64,000 bases of DNA from Geosiphon pyriformis (Eukaryota > Glomeromycota > Glomeromycetes > Archaeosporales > Geosiphonaceae), in NCBI GenBank assembly GCA_016748015.1, contig JAAOMT010000441.1:260005-324004 (forward strand), written 5' to 3'. Position 1 is the first letter of the stretch. Each line of letters opens with the position of its first letter. The notes under the pieces were generated by a model. That model was not told where the DNA came from. It saw only the letters and a list, made by a program, of their open reading frames with translations, and ran no database searches. A program made the position numbers and the translations under genes. Positions 22,791 to 33,644 of this stretch are shown here, one piece after another.

Positions 22791-22817
22791 TTGGTGCTGG
22801 TTCTCTATAGGATTATA

Positions 22818-22893
22818 CCTCACAGGGAGCACCAAATATTACAGGTGATTCTTTGGAGTGTTGAGTGAATAACAAACCCATAACTTGGTGCTC
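22818..22893 (-). promoter_or_regulatory. PBS and U5-PBS hairpin of element B
   Basis: PBS sense TGGTGCTCCCTGTGAGG (22818-22834) lies two bases inside the LTR. Its complement reads like a tRNA 3' end, GGGAGCACCA, with a CTCAC T-stem strand; an elongator-Met-like tRNA is a guess. The U5 segment 22876-22893 (sense GAGCACCAAGTTATGGGT) can pair with 22827-22846, which covers the LTR end and the first PBS bases, with a loop of about 30 nt. Confidence 0.65.
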
Positions 22894-23710
22894 AAGGCAA
22901 TTAGTGATGATAACAATCTGAAGGTATTTTATCTGAAGGTTTTCCAATTGAGTTCTTTGTATAATAGACAGAGATTCAATGGTAACAGTTTATCAGTAAT
23001 TTCCTGGCACCATAGTTTGCTAATTGCTTGCTCAGCTTAATGGTTGATAATTCTCCTGGTATGATATCTTTTGTAAGTATATACCAGTGTGGTTTTCTGA
23101 CATCAGTTCTTTTATAAGTCCTTCAAGAGTAAGTGTTGTTTAAGCAAGTTTATTCCTCCAAGAGTAAATATTTTTTTAGTAAGCTTTATTCCTCTGTAAG
23201 TTCTCCAAGAGTAAATCTTTTAATCAAGTTAGTAGACAACAAAGAAAATAAAGAAAGATAAAGAGAAAATAAGAAATAAGCCAAGGCAATTTGCAAGTTA
23301 GTATCCCATCAATAGCCATGATCAAGAGCTATTGTTCCAGTATAGTTAAGTATCAGTTACCATTAACATGAAGTGTTGATAGTGGAAAATAAATTTGATA
23401 TAGTGAATAATTATTTATTTGAGAATTATGATAACTAAGCTAAGAATTCTTGGTGTTGATTCTGTCTTTTTTGCTTCTAATACTACTGCTATATATACAT
23501 ATTTGAGATTCTTTAATTTCTCAATTCTTTGCAACAGGAATTCTGGAATTTTTGGAATCCTGTGATTCCTGATGAGAGGAATCCTTGAATTCTGGAATTC
23601 TGTGATTCCTTGTTGGAGAATCCTGAAATTCCATATTTATTACGTCTATATCTGATTGGCTAATATCTACTGACTAATAATACTATATTTTCTATATTCT
23701 ATGAGTAACA
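22837..23710 (-). repeat. 5' LTR of element B (874 bp)
   Basis: Edges TATTACAGG (from TGTTACAGG) and GAGTAACA. TATA-like sequence lies at about 23488-23502, and GGAATTCTGGAATT repeats at about 23535-23625 form the U3 side. The right flank CTAT (23711) is one half of the target duplication. Confidence 0.94.
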
Positions 23711-24850
23711 CTATGATAAGACTGCTCCTAGGGTATTTTTCAAGACATCTGTAGTAACAATGAACCATTTAGTAAAATCCAGGTAAATCAGGATTGGGAA
23801 TGTGATTAATTGCTGCTTGAGATAGTCAAATGCCTTCTGTTGATCTTTCTTCTACAAATACAATATATATTTAGACAACAAATGATGGAGTGGTTTTGTG
23901 ATGTTTAAGAAATCTTTGACAAATTGATGATAATATCCTGCCAATTCTAGAAATCCTCATAATTCTCTGAGGTTAATTGGGGCTGAAAAATCCTTGACTT
24001 CTTGGATCTTATCTGAATTAGATTTGACTCCATCTTTGCCAATTACATGTCCTAGGAATTTTAACTCAATTTTTTCAAAGAAGCATTTATCAGGATTGAG
24101 TTTCAATCTGGCATTACAAAACCATTCAAAAATTTGTTGCAGATGGAGCAAATGATCGTTGAATGTTTCAGAGAAGACATTGGTGTTGTCTAGATATACT
24201 ATGACTGATTTCTACAGGATTCTTTTGTATACAATATCCATGAGGCATTGGAATGTGGCAGGAGCATTGCAGAATCCAAAAGGCATTATTTTAAACTTGA
24301 AGTTTCTGTCTCAAGTGGTGAACGCTGTTTTTCTTTTGTTTTTGGGATCCATTTCAACTTGCTAATAACCACTTGTTAGATCTAATGATGAGAACCATTT
24401 CTTTTTTCCTAGATTGTCCAGAATTTTTTGGATGAAGGAAGTGGGATAACTATTTCCTTGAGTGATGCTGTTTAGTTTCCTGTAGTCCACGCAGAATCGT
24501 ACCTTTCCATTTTTCTTAGTAACTAGAACTACTGGAAAGAACCAAGAGCTTAACGATTTTTTGATTAAACTATTGTCAAGCATCTATTGTACTTTTTGCT
24601 TAATTAAGTTATTGCCAGATGGGAGTACTCGGTAAGCTTGTTGCTTGATAGATCGAGCAGCTCCTGTGTTGATTTGATGTTTCACGATGTCAGTACATCT
24701 GAACTCATTTTCACTGGCAAAGACATCGGCATATTGATTCAGAAAGACTTTGAGTTGCATCTGTTGCAGGATACTTAAGTTTCCTAAATTCAATTTATTG
24801 ATCTCTTCTAGTGTGAACAGATAACTTTTCTTTGGCAAATTCTATATTTG
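23711..24850 (-). pseudogene. pol: RT and proximal RNase H of element C
   Basis: RT pieces at 24584-24838 (EFRCTDIVKHQINTG), 24362-24583 (FCVDYRKLNSIT and SSLDLTSGY, then TAG) and 23957-24340. The catalytic box reads YLDN (second Asp to Asn). The RNase H start (FIVTTDVLKNTLGAVLS) ends at the B insertion and resumes at 13494. The stop after GY replaces a Gln/Trp position in the other elements. Confidence 0.87.
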
Positions 24851-25900
24851 TAATGTAATGTCACAGAATAAAAACAATTGTGCAAAATCTGGAATAAACT
24901 GGGATTTTTCAGGGTTCTAAATATCTGCGGATATGGAACCGATAAGGGTTCTCTTAGGAATTTCTATAACATCTTCAATTGGATTGTGAATGGGAATTTT
25001 AAAGTGTTTATGAGCTTTTGCTGGTAGATACAAGTTAGCGACATTGGCTAGAGAGCAAATTTCAGAGTCAGCTTCAAATAGCAGGGCCTGGTCTTGGATT
25101 TTCTGATTCACTTTGAGGAGATATTGTTGATAGAGAGGAATAAAAATGACAGTGTTGGTGTAAATAAGTTCTATCTGGTCACTGTCTTCCTTTACGAGAT
25201 TAACTGGTACGTTTCCTCTTCCACTTGATCCAAACCCATTGATTTTTCGGGTGGTAAGGCCTAACTCTTTGCAAGTAGTAATTGAAGCTAATTGTGGTAT
25301 TTTCACCAGAGGCAGAAGCTATTTTGTTGTGTAATTCTATTTTGTAGGGTCTGTCTAAATTGTTCTGTAGCATCATGATAATGTTCTCCATGTAATCAGC
25401 ATCGATGATTCTTCCTTTTAGATCAATTTCTTTTTTGGCTAAACTAGATTGAGAGACAACTTGTACTATTGTACTAACAGGAATTTTTAACACTATCTTA
25501 AAATCTATTTTTACAAGGGAATGTGGGACTATAATGATAGATGATTGTTTGGAGTATTGTAAGTCAAAACCAGCATCAGTGTCATGTGCTCTTTTGGGGC
25601 AGATTCTTTCTTCATTGTCACTGTATTATTTTAGCTCTAGTTTTTTGGATAGGTCAGAATACACAAGATACTGTTCTGTTTTGGTATCCTCAATTGGATC
25701 TTGAAATGACATGTTCTCAGTAATCAATACCTTTTCTTCTTCAGACTCAGATAGTTTGGTAATTGGAAACAGTATTTTTAGAGGCAGATTGAACATGAGA
25801 TCATATTCGTCACAGTACTGGAAGTGACAGGGAATCAAACAGTAATCACACAGCTTGGTATTCAAATCGGCCAACCTTTGCTCTTGTTCTTCATAAGTTG
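24851..25900 (-). pseudogene. pol: dUTPase and linker of element C, broken
   Basis: Motif 1 DTDAGFDLQY (about 25560-25600), motif 2 SQSSLAKKEI (Arg to Gln), motif 3 GRIIDADYMENI keeps the catalytic Asp, motif 4 is disrupted, motif 5 KINGFGSSGRGNVPVN (about 25215) is nearly canonical. The beta-rich linker covers 24917-25200 (FIPLYQQYLL, IPKRTLIGSI). A CX2CX8CX2-like zinc ribbon, LCDYCLIPCHFQYCDEY, lies at about 25810-25850 (last Cys to Tyr). A stop after SADI matches the stop after SNIF in E. Confidence 0.85.
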
Positions 25901-26430
25901 GGACTAATTCTTGATATCAGTTCTGAAATACATCTGGGTCATCTGTGAAAAAATCATTTGTGGAGTAGTCGGGTCTATTATATTCGGGCATCCAAGAGTT
26001 GTTCTTGATTTTTCATATCTCTTTGGGCATGACACCTTTGGCTTTGACGCTTGCCATTCTCCAGATTTTGTGGTCATCATGTGGATAACTGTCCAATTGA
26101 TTGAGTGCTCATTTCCAGGCATTTTTGATTGGGGTTCCCTTTCATACCCAATCATTGATCAAGATGGTATATTGACATGCTTCATCACATGTTTCTTCTC
26201 TGCCAGATACATCATTTCAGAGTCTTTTATCTGGTAGAATCTCGCTACAGGCAAGGCACAGTGTATTGTCTCATTTATCTTGTTGTTTAAGTCACTCAAA
26301 TCTGTCTAGTAAACAAGATCTGTAGTAGTATTTGGTAGTGGTAAGCCATTTTTTATTGTCTTCAATACATGTGTCCATAATGGATAGCTTTTTTCCACAA
26401 TTGACACATATAAGTCTTGGAGGTTGGTAA
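25901..26430 (-). pseudogene. pol: Cys-rich module of element C
   Basis: In sense: a KKLS-type Cys segment (about 26360-26420), a short DNTLCLACSEIL segment (about 26240-26280) and EETCDEACQYTILINDWV (about 26165-26215), then PHDDHKIWRMAS and a helical stretch to the zinc ribbon. Spacing and order are the same as in D and E. Three stops. Domain identity unknown. Confidence 0.68.
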
Positions 26431-27030
26431 AATAAGTTTCTTTGGTCTGAGGTTATGTATCCTAGTGATTACAATTGGGATTCTTCTTCTGCTCTGTCTT
26501 TTTTTTTTCTTCTCAGGTTGGTGGTGGAGGTAGTTTAGTTTGATAATCATCCACCCATAAAACCTGATAGATCTCAATAGTTGATGACAGTAGTGTGTCT
26601 TCGAATTCAATAAGTGGTTCTTCAGTACATTGGGTTTTAAAGTGTTCACATGTAGCTGGGACTTGAACATGCTGTCTGTTGAACATGAGTTGAAGTTCTT
26701 GGGTGTTCCAGTCAAGAGTAGTGTTGGCTTTTGACAACCAATTGTTTTCTACTAAAGCTTAATATTGAGTAGCTTTCATAACAAGTACTTTGATAGGGAT
26801 CTGAATTCCATTAATCTTGAAGAGGAAGTTGTCAATTTCTCTTATTGAGGTTTTTGTGTTTTTATCTATTGTAATGATCTGGGCAGTAGCAGCATGGTCT
26901 ACTCAGCAACCTAATTGGTTCATGAGCTGCTTCGTGATTATGCTACCAGCTGATCTACTATCCAGGATTAATTTAATATCTATTTCTCCGACTCTGACAT
27001 TGGTGTATAGAGCCATTATTGGTTTATCCT
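26431..27030 (-). pseudogene. pol: Aspartic protease of element C, mutated
   Basis: The active-site loop reads LILDSRSAGSIITKQLM (about 26920-26970), Gly to Arg. The C-terminal part ALVENNWLSKANTTLDWN (26513-26760) matches ALVGNDWL of element E with Gly to Glu and Asp to Asn. It is flanked by gag and the Cys-rich module as in the other elements. Confidence 0.84.
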
Positions 27031-29200
27031 AATTGATGGCTGTTTCACTAAAAAGGCTATGAGTGTTCAAATTATTGATGTCAAAAAAAAATATGGCAGC
27101 TAGAGTAGTGTTTTCAGTAATAGTGGCTGGTGGAATATTGCTTTTTGTTTGCTTGGAAGATTGGAAAATTTGTTTTACATTTTTCCCTTCCACAGGTGTA
27201 AATTTATCAAAATCCTGGTCTTTCATGAGACCAAGATAGAAAGCTTGATTTGGGTATCCAGTTGGTGTTGGTCGAGATTAGATAGAACTGCAAAAAATTG
27301 GTCAAGATGGTCTACTGTTGGTTTGCACCTAATTGTTGTTGAGATTCCTCCATCCTTGATTATAGTCTATAGCTCAAGGTCTGGATAGGCTGTAAGAGGA
27401 AGTTTGATAGTGAAGGATTGCTTGTGTCATTGGTGGTAATTGATAATAATTCTGGAGTGGTAGTTGAGTGTATAAGACTTGTTGTGCGTATTGGGGCAGT
27501 TGATTCTGAGGTATAGAATATTGGAGTACTATGTTTTGCTGATATCTGAGTTGCTGGTATTGGTTCTCTTGATTTTGGTCCATTATCTTCTTTCTGTAGT
27601 CCCATGCAATGTGTCCAGGTTTCTGGCAATAGTAACAGTTGCAGGAATTGGATCTTCAAGGTTGTTGCTGTTGCTAATGGTTCTGTTGCTGTTGATATCT
27701 GCTGTTGTTGTTATTTTCTCTTTGTTGTGGTGGTTAGTATGTTCCTGTAGTTCCAGCTAAGAATCTTTCAATTTTCTGAGTTAGTTTTTTACTCAATTAG
27801 GTTATTTTTGCATCGATGTCAGAGGTTCTATTAATGGCTAAATTGACAGCTTGGGTATGATTTGCTTCTTGTTCTGCGGACTCAAAATTGCAAGTGAGAG
27901 TGATGGCGTCTTGTAAATTGGTTGGATGGCAGGGTCTTATGGATCTTAGAATACTACTCTGCAATCTTTTAATGAATTGATTAAGAACTTGCACTGTGGT
28001 GTAGTAGTCCCTTTCGATAACTAATATTTGACAAAAGATTTGATTAAATCATCCGAGATAAGTAGTTACTGCTTCGTGATCTTTTTGTTTAATTATGTTG
28101 AATTGATTCTGCAATCAGATTAATGTATTAAGGTTGCAAAAGTATCATAGAAAGGCGAGCTTAAAGGTATTAAAGTTGGTTGGTTTTTCTGCAAGACTTT
28201 AATACCATGAGTCTGTGGTTTCGGTTAGAAAGAATGGCAGTGCTTGAATAGCTCTGTTATCATTCCAGTTGTTGGCAGTGATTGCTTTCTTGGCTTCCAC
28301 AATTCACAAATACACATTATTTTTTTCCTCCAAGAATTTTTTTAACTTAGCAATATCTTGGTAAGCCATGATCTGGTTGATGGGTAAGGTGTTACTGGTT
28401 ATGTTTAAGAGAGTTGGTGTCTGTGTATTCAAGTGTTCTTTGGGTGCTAATGCTGGTTGTTTTCCTTTGTCGCTTGAACCACTAAGTTGTAAGATAACTG
28501 TTTTTTCTATCAGAGAAGATGCTAATTCTGCTGGGTTTTGTGCTGGTGGTTGTTCCCAAGTTGACATGTTTCCTTCTATTTGACCAGCTGTTGGGGTAAG
28601 ATTTCCAAACAGCAATTCATATTCTCCTAGTAATTTGGTCCAACTGTGTTGATTCCAAAGGTGTGAATTTTCAAGAGTTTGTGGTGTTTCCGACTGGGTT
28701 TCCAGGGGTGGATTGAATACAATTCTACTTTAGGGTGTCTAATGATATGATGAAGTTGTTGGAAAGAGGACTCTTGGTTTCTTGTTGACTGTGGATTTGT
28801 TTTGGGCAGTTGTGGGATTATTGGGTCCATACTCATATTTCTCTGGATTGGATTCTACTGGTTGTTGTACTTGAGGAAATTGTTTTGTCACATAGTGTTT
28901 AATATTTATATTGACTATGCATAGGGTTTCAGTAATTGCTCAAATAGTGGTAGTTGTTAAGTACCTTAGTAAGCTTTGATGGATTTGTTCTTCAAGTCTT
29001 CTTGTGTCTATTGCATGGCCTAGCAAACAGTTAATTTTTGCATTGATATAGTTGCAAAAGTCACTTTTTGTGATGGTGATTTCTGCTGGTATTCCTAGAT
29101 CTTTTCGAAAGTATTGAAATAGTGCTCTTCTGTATGAGAAGTGGTCCTTTTTTATTGTTCCAATAGTTGCCACTTTTGTGTATTTCTGGGGTGCTCTGTT
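27031..29200 (-). pseudogene. gag: Gag of element C
   Basis: The N-terminal domain (28940-29173, FSYRRALFQYFRKDLGI) starts at GTG in AAAAGTGGCAAC, without an upstream in-frame ATG. A 103-codon open linker (28304-28615) is rich in Pro, Ser and Gln. Capsid-like pieces run from 28290 to 27797 (QVLNQFIKRLQSSIL). A knuckle CYYCQKPGHIAWDY (about 27600-27645) has its last Cys changed to Tyr. Gln-rich tail at 27374-27590. Confidence 0.83.
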
Positions 29201-29215
29201 TCTGTGGATTTATAA

Positions 29216-29286
29216 CCTCACAGAAAGCACCAAATATTATGGGTAAACTTGGTGGATATAGGAAATAGTAACATTTGGTGCTCTCA
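29216..29286 (-). promoter_or_regulatory. PBS and U5-PBS hairpin of element C
   Basis: PBS sense TGGTGCTTTCTGTGAGG (29216-29232), a slightly diverged form of the PBS of B and D. The U5 segment at 29267-29286 (sense GAGAGCACCAAATGTTAC) can pair with the LTR end plus PBS (29225-29243), about 13 bp including a G-U pair. Confidence 0.6.
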
Positions 29287-29635
29287 ATTATTGATAATGC
29301 ATCTTCCGTGTAATTCTGTTGGCTTAGTCTTGATTATCAATCTCTGAAGGTTTATTCCTAGATGTGATTTTATCTGTTGAGTTCTTTGGTTATAAAGCAC
29401 AGAGTTTGTCTTTCATCAATTGTAATATTTTCTGTAAATATAAGCTTTTTTCTCCAAACTAACGAGTGCAGTTGTTAGAGTCTGGCATTGTTTTTTTGTC
29501 TTTCTAATAAGCTAACAAGATAATGTTAATATCCAAAACTTAGGGAGAGCTTTCCTCTTTTACCAGGCTATCACAAAGTCTATTCTCAGATAGTCAATTT
29601 TACTATGTTGTTGCTCCACAAAAAAAATAAAAAAG

Positions 29636-29682
<47 letters not shown>

Positions 29683-30336
29683 TAAATTAGTATCATTAAT
29701 CACCATGATCAAGAGCAATTGGTCCAAATCATTAATAGTTCGAGACAGTTATGCTAAGAGCATCTGTTCTAAAACAAAGATATGAAACAAAAGTTAATTT
29801 ATGTAAATTTCACGAAGTTCGAGAACATGAATTCGTGATTCTGATTTCTTTAATAATTGGTTTATTTCAGAAGATGAAATAGGGAAGATAATAAATGATA
29901 AAAGGGTATGAATATTTGATTTTTGTCTAGAGGTTCGTATTTATCTGTCTATTTTTTTAACTTCTACAACTACCTGCTTTTATACATTTTTTTGGTTTTA
30001 CAGAATTGTTTTTAATTGTCTTGCTATCACTAGCAATTGCTTTGTTATTTCTGTTATTGCTTTGTTTTTCTACATTATCACTAGTTATCCTATATTATAA
30101 CATGTTATTTGACATTATTACATGTTATTCTGTGTTATCTTGTGTTATAACATGTTATTCTATGTTATAATGCATTATCCAACATTATTGCGTGCTATTC
30201 TGTATTATCCTGTGTTATAACACGTTATCCTATATTATAATGTGTTATCTAATGTTATTGCATGCTATTCTGTATTATGTCACATTTTGGTCATGTTTCT
30301 TCATAACTTTGGATCAGTTTTTCTATTCGGATAACA
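29235..30336 (-). repeat. 5' LTR of element C (1102 bp)
   Basis: Edges TATTATGGGT and GATAACA. A nearly pure A run of about 50 bp (about 29631-29681) corresponds to a shorter, more interrupted run in the partner LTR. The GTTATAAC-type U3 array is at about 30075-30280. Confidence 0.93.
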
Positions 30337-30614
30337 CTACACTTAGTTTTCAGAGCAACCACTTCTCATTCCAACTTACCAATAGCTTTGCTAAAGATAC
30401 TTATGTAAACCAAAACTTTGTTGACCCTAAGGCCAAAAGCAGTACTTGAAACCAGATCACCATTAACAAATTGTTTAAAGACTTTGACTATAGAACCAAC
30501 AAACTTAACAATAAATTCAACCAAAACAGAAAGCTTGGCCAAATCAGATTTCAAAAACACTAGCTAAGAAAATACCAAAAAATCTTCAACAGTTACAGAA
30601 GAAACAGAAGCCAC
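30337..30614 (-). pseudogene. L1 ORF1, middle piece
   Basis: In sense: VASVSSVTVEDFLVFS, a stop, then FLKSDLAKLSVLVEFIVKF and VYISIFSKAIGKLEWEVVAL. It is a helical, Val/Leu-rich region joining 51697 (upstream, across the solo LTR, CCAC duplication) with 11028 (downstream, across element C). The frame is continuous at both joins. Confidence 0.75.
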
Positions 30615-30624
30615 TATTACCCAA
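30615..30624 (+). repeat. Solo LTR (C family), left 10 bp
   Basis: TATTACCCAA is the first edge of a C-family LTR inverted relative to element C. Element D is inserted after it; the rest is at 50682-51696. The left target copy is CCAC (30611-30614). Confidence 0.65.
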
Positions 30625-31501
30625 TGTTACAGGTGACAATTTCTGGTGTTGAATTAAATATGAACCCATAACTTGGTGCTCAAAGCTATTTTTATTGTCA
30701 ATAATCTGAAGGTTTAGTATCTGAAAGTTTTGTATCTGAAGGGTTTGGTTGAGTTTTTTATATAATGAACAGAGATTCAATGATGATAGTTTTTTTTGTA
30801 GCTTTCCAAAACTGCAGTTTTGTCAATTTCTTTCTCAGCTTGATGGCTGGTATTCTTCCTGGTAAGCTATCCTTAATTGAGTGTTCTACCCTTATTTCTG
30901 GGTCTTTTACCAGTCATGTTTATCTTGACGTCAGTGCCCCATGCATTAATCCTCAATAGAGTTAGTAAACAACAATAAAATCAAAGCAAGAAAATAAAGA
31001 AAATAAAATAAAATAAAGAAAGAAAAGAAATAAGCCAAGGTGATTTACAAGTTAGTATTCTGTCAATAGCCGTAATTAAGAGCTATTGTTTCAGTATGAT
31101 TAAGTATCAATTACTATTAATATGAAGTGTTGATAGTGGAAATGGGTTTGAGATAACAAATAGTTATTTATTAGATGCTTGTGGTTTGGAGAGTTGCTTC
31201 AATTAAATCTAAACTAAGAGGTCTGTCTTTTCAGCTTCTAATTCTGCTGCTATATATACATAATTAAGATTCCTCAATTCCTCAATTCTTCACAACAGGA
31301 ATCCTGGAATTCCTGGAATCCTGCAATTCTTTTGAGAGGAATTCTGGAATTCTGGAATTCTGTAATTTCTTGTTGGAGAATCCTAAAATTCCTGGAATTC
31401 TGCAATTTCTAAGAAGAATTTTGGAATTCCACATTTACTATGCCTACTTCTAATTGGCTACTAATCATGCTAATATATTTCTTATATTTCTATGAGTAAT
31501 A
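30625..31501 (-). repeat. 3' LTR of element D (877 bp)
   Basis: Edges TGTTACAGGTGACA and GAGTAATA. TATA-like sequence at about 31250-31264. U3 repeats with GGAATTCTGGAATTCTGG (about 31295-31430). Confidence 0.94.
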
Positions 31502-31514
31502 TTATTCCCTCCTT

Positions 31515-32174
31515 TTAATATTGAGCTCTGTTGAAATCCAATTCGTTTAATTCTCTCTCTTGAAGTATTTTCTGGATTTTGTTTTCGAGAATTACTTGTG
31601 TTATTTGGGTCTGTAATTCTTCAAATTGAGCATTGGTGATCTTTCCCAATTGATTACTGATAACTATATCCATTGCTTTGTTGAGTAATATTTCTGGTCT
31701 ATCCTGAAATGCTGTGTGTATTTGGTATATAGCTCGGGCCTATGTGGATAAGTTGTTCTTTTTCACAAAATGTTCTAATTGTTGTAGTATTCTTTTGTTG
31801 AATAATCACTTTGTTTTATCCATATATAGATTCTGGATATTTATGTGTTGTCCTAAGTAAAAATAACAATAGTTTCATGGAAATTGTTGTATCCACCAAT
31901 TCCAAGTTTCTTTAGTCAACTCTTGATATAGTGACTCTTTTGTCAACTCTCTTATTGCTAATTTTACTTTCGCAATGATTTTGTCCACAGTATTTTCAGT
32001 TTTTTTCTGTGTTCTGAGTTGCAATATCTTTCTAGTATCTTGATATTGAATGGTTTGTTGATTGATTGTAATCTCCATTTCCTGGTGTTGGATTAATTGA
32101 AAGAGTTGTTGTGCTAGTGAGTGAATGTTGTCTGTAATTTCCATTTTTTTGATATTTCCTGTCACATCTACCAT
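31515..32174 (-). pseudogene. ORF3 of element D (unknown function)
   Basis: The open part 31875-32174 contains MEITDNIHSLAQQLFQLIQ and a Lys/Glu-rich helical region ending in WNWWIQQFP. After a stop it continues CYFYLGQHINIQNLYMDK and further on GKITNAQFEELQTQI, which matches GKLTELKFQQFSDQI in ORF3 of element E. It ends at TAA 31515-31517 against the polypurine tract. About 220 residues overall. No known domain, signal peptide or membrane helix. Confidence 0.78.
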
Positions 32175-32209
32175 GTTTTTATATATTCTTTTGATGGATC
32201 AATTTGACA

Positions 32210-33644
32210 TGTTGTTGTTAATAATAATGATTGGTTCCAGATCTCGTGGAATTTGATCTGGTTGGACTAGTATTTTCTGTATTCCTAATTGTGAAATATT
32301 ATTGGTGAATGGTGGTATGGTATTGTGGTATGGTTTTAGTTGATCTCTATGTGCTGCTTTGGTTAAGATTTTGTTGTCCAGTCTTAATTTGTAAGCTTCA
32401 TTTCCTAGAATTTCTTTTATGTGAAATGGTCCATTCTATTTGGGGTCAAATTTTCCACTCTATTGTTTTTCCGCTTTGGTACAATGTAAGAGTACTTTGT
32501 CTCCAATCTTGAATTCAACTGGTTTGTTTGATAGTTGATTATCATGTCTTTCTTTCTGTTTCTCTTGTGACTTTTGTATGTTATTAGCTGCTCTTTTTTG
32601 TTTGTTTTCCAATGTTTCTATTAAGTTATATGTTCTTCTTAACAATGTTTCTTGGAAATTCTCTTCTGTTATTGGTTTAGTTAGATATGTGTTGATCTTT
32701 ATCTTCACTGGTAATATTGCTATTCTACCATATATTAATTCAAATAGTGTTGCTTGTGTAGTGTCTTGTTTCATTGTTTGATAAGCAAATAGTACTAATG
32801 GTATCAACACATCCCAATTGTTCTGGTTTTCTTGGCTGAGCTTAGCTATTGCTTCACACAATATTCTGTTGAATCTTTTGACTAATCCATTGGTTTGTGG
32901 ATGGTATGGTGATGATAGTGGTCTCTTAATTCCGAATTTTTGGCTTAATTCTGTTAATGTTCTGTTCACAAAATGAGTTCCTTGGTCTGATAATAATTCT
33001 TTTGGACATTCATGTCAACAAATTAAATCTTGATGAATGAATTCGGCAATGGATTCTGCATCTGCTCTTTGAATTGCTTTTGCCTTTGGCCATTTAGTAA
33101 GATAGTCCATGGCTATTGCTATGTACCTGTTTCCTCCTCTGGTAATTGTTAATAGTCCAACTAGATCAATTCCAATATGGTCAAATAGTTGTCCCACTTT
33201 GATTGGTCTTAATGGTTTACTGGGTTTCATTCCTCCTCTTTGCTGACAAGCATCACAATTTTGAACATATTGGATGATGTCTGAATACATTAATGGCCAA
33301 TAGTATCTTTTTCTGGTTCTTTCCATGATTGCTTCTTTGTGAAAGTATTCTGCTGTTGGATTTGAGTGCATGTTAAATAATATTGTCTCTTTTTCTGACT
33401 CTGTAATTACTCTGATTGGTTGCTTTAACTCTCTTCTATTTTTCCGATACAGTATATTTTGGTGAGTGACAAAATATTTTGATTGTTGTTTGATACTCTT
33501 TCATTCTGTTTGAGATAAATTCTCCTTGAACTGTTGAGTGTTTATATAATGTAGCAGTTGTTGATATTTTTGTATGTTCATTTTTTGTTATATTTTTCAT
33601 TTGGTATTGTTCTGGTTTTGTTATATTTTTGGATTGAAATGTTC
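32210..33644 (-). pseudogene. pol: Integrase of element D, inactive
   Basis: N-terminal zinc-binding region and core first half at 33015-33371 (NCDACQQRGG; IGIDLVGLL keeps the first Asp). The core second half and C-terminal part are at 32460-32969: NGLVKRFNR has Lys for the catalytic Glu, FAYQTMKQDTTQAT keeps the Gln that is a stop in A and B, and FKIGDKVLLHCTKAEKQ leads into the GPY/F-like end (32215-32460). A stop after HQDLIC splits the core. Confidence 0.88.

Larger units (their letters stand above)
13495..23710 (-). mobile_element. Complete Ty3/gypsy element B (10.2 kb)
   Basis: Both LTRs (13495-14409 and 22837-23710), the PBS (22818-22834) and the polypurine tract (about 14410-14427) are present. 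Interior order in sense: gag, protease, Cys-rich, dUTPase, beta-rich linker, RT, RNase H, integrase, ORF3. Target duplication is CTGT/CTAT inside the RNase H of C. RT (YLDD) and the first two integrase Asp are intact, but protease reads DSE and dUTPase has lost its Asp and motif 5, and stops break gag and pol. Confidence 0.95.
11029..30336 (-). mobile_element. Ty3/gypsy element C, carrying element B
   Basis: LTRs are 11029-12125 and 29235-30336. The interior reads right to left: PBS 29216-29232, gag, protease, Cys-rich, dUTPase, RT, RNase H (split by B) and integrase. It sits in L1 ORF1. It lacks the integrase C-terminal end and ORF3: the polypurine tract (about 12126-12142) directly follows the truncated integrase, so an internal deletion preceded or accompanied insertion. 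The catalytic sites of protease (DSR), RT (YLDN) and integrase (GIN) are mutated. Confidence 0.9.

Noticed and set aside
22803-22834. A tRNA gene next to the LTR
   Set aside because: Only 17-18 bases resemble a tRNA 3' end in complement; this is a primer-binding site, and no cloverleaf can be drawn.
30621-30624. CCAA/TTGA as a firm target duplication for D
   Set aside because: Only one of four bases agrees; the differences are transitions, so it is compatible but not evidence by itself.
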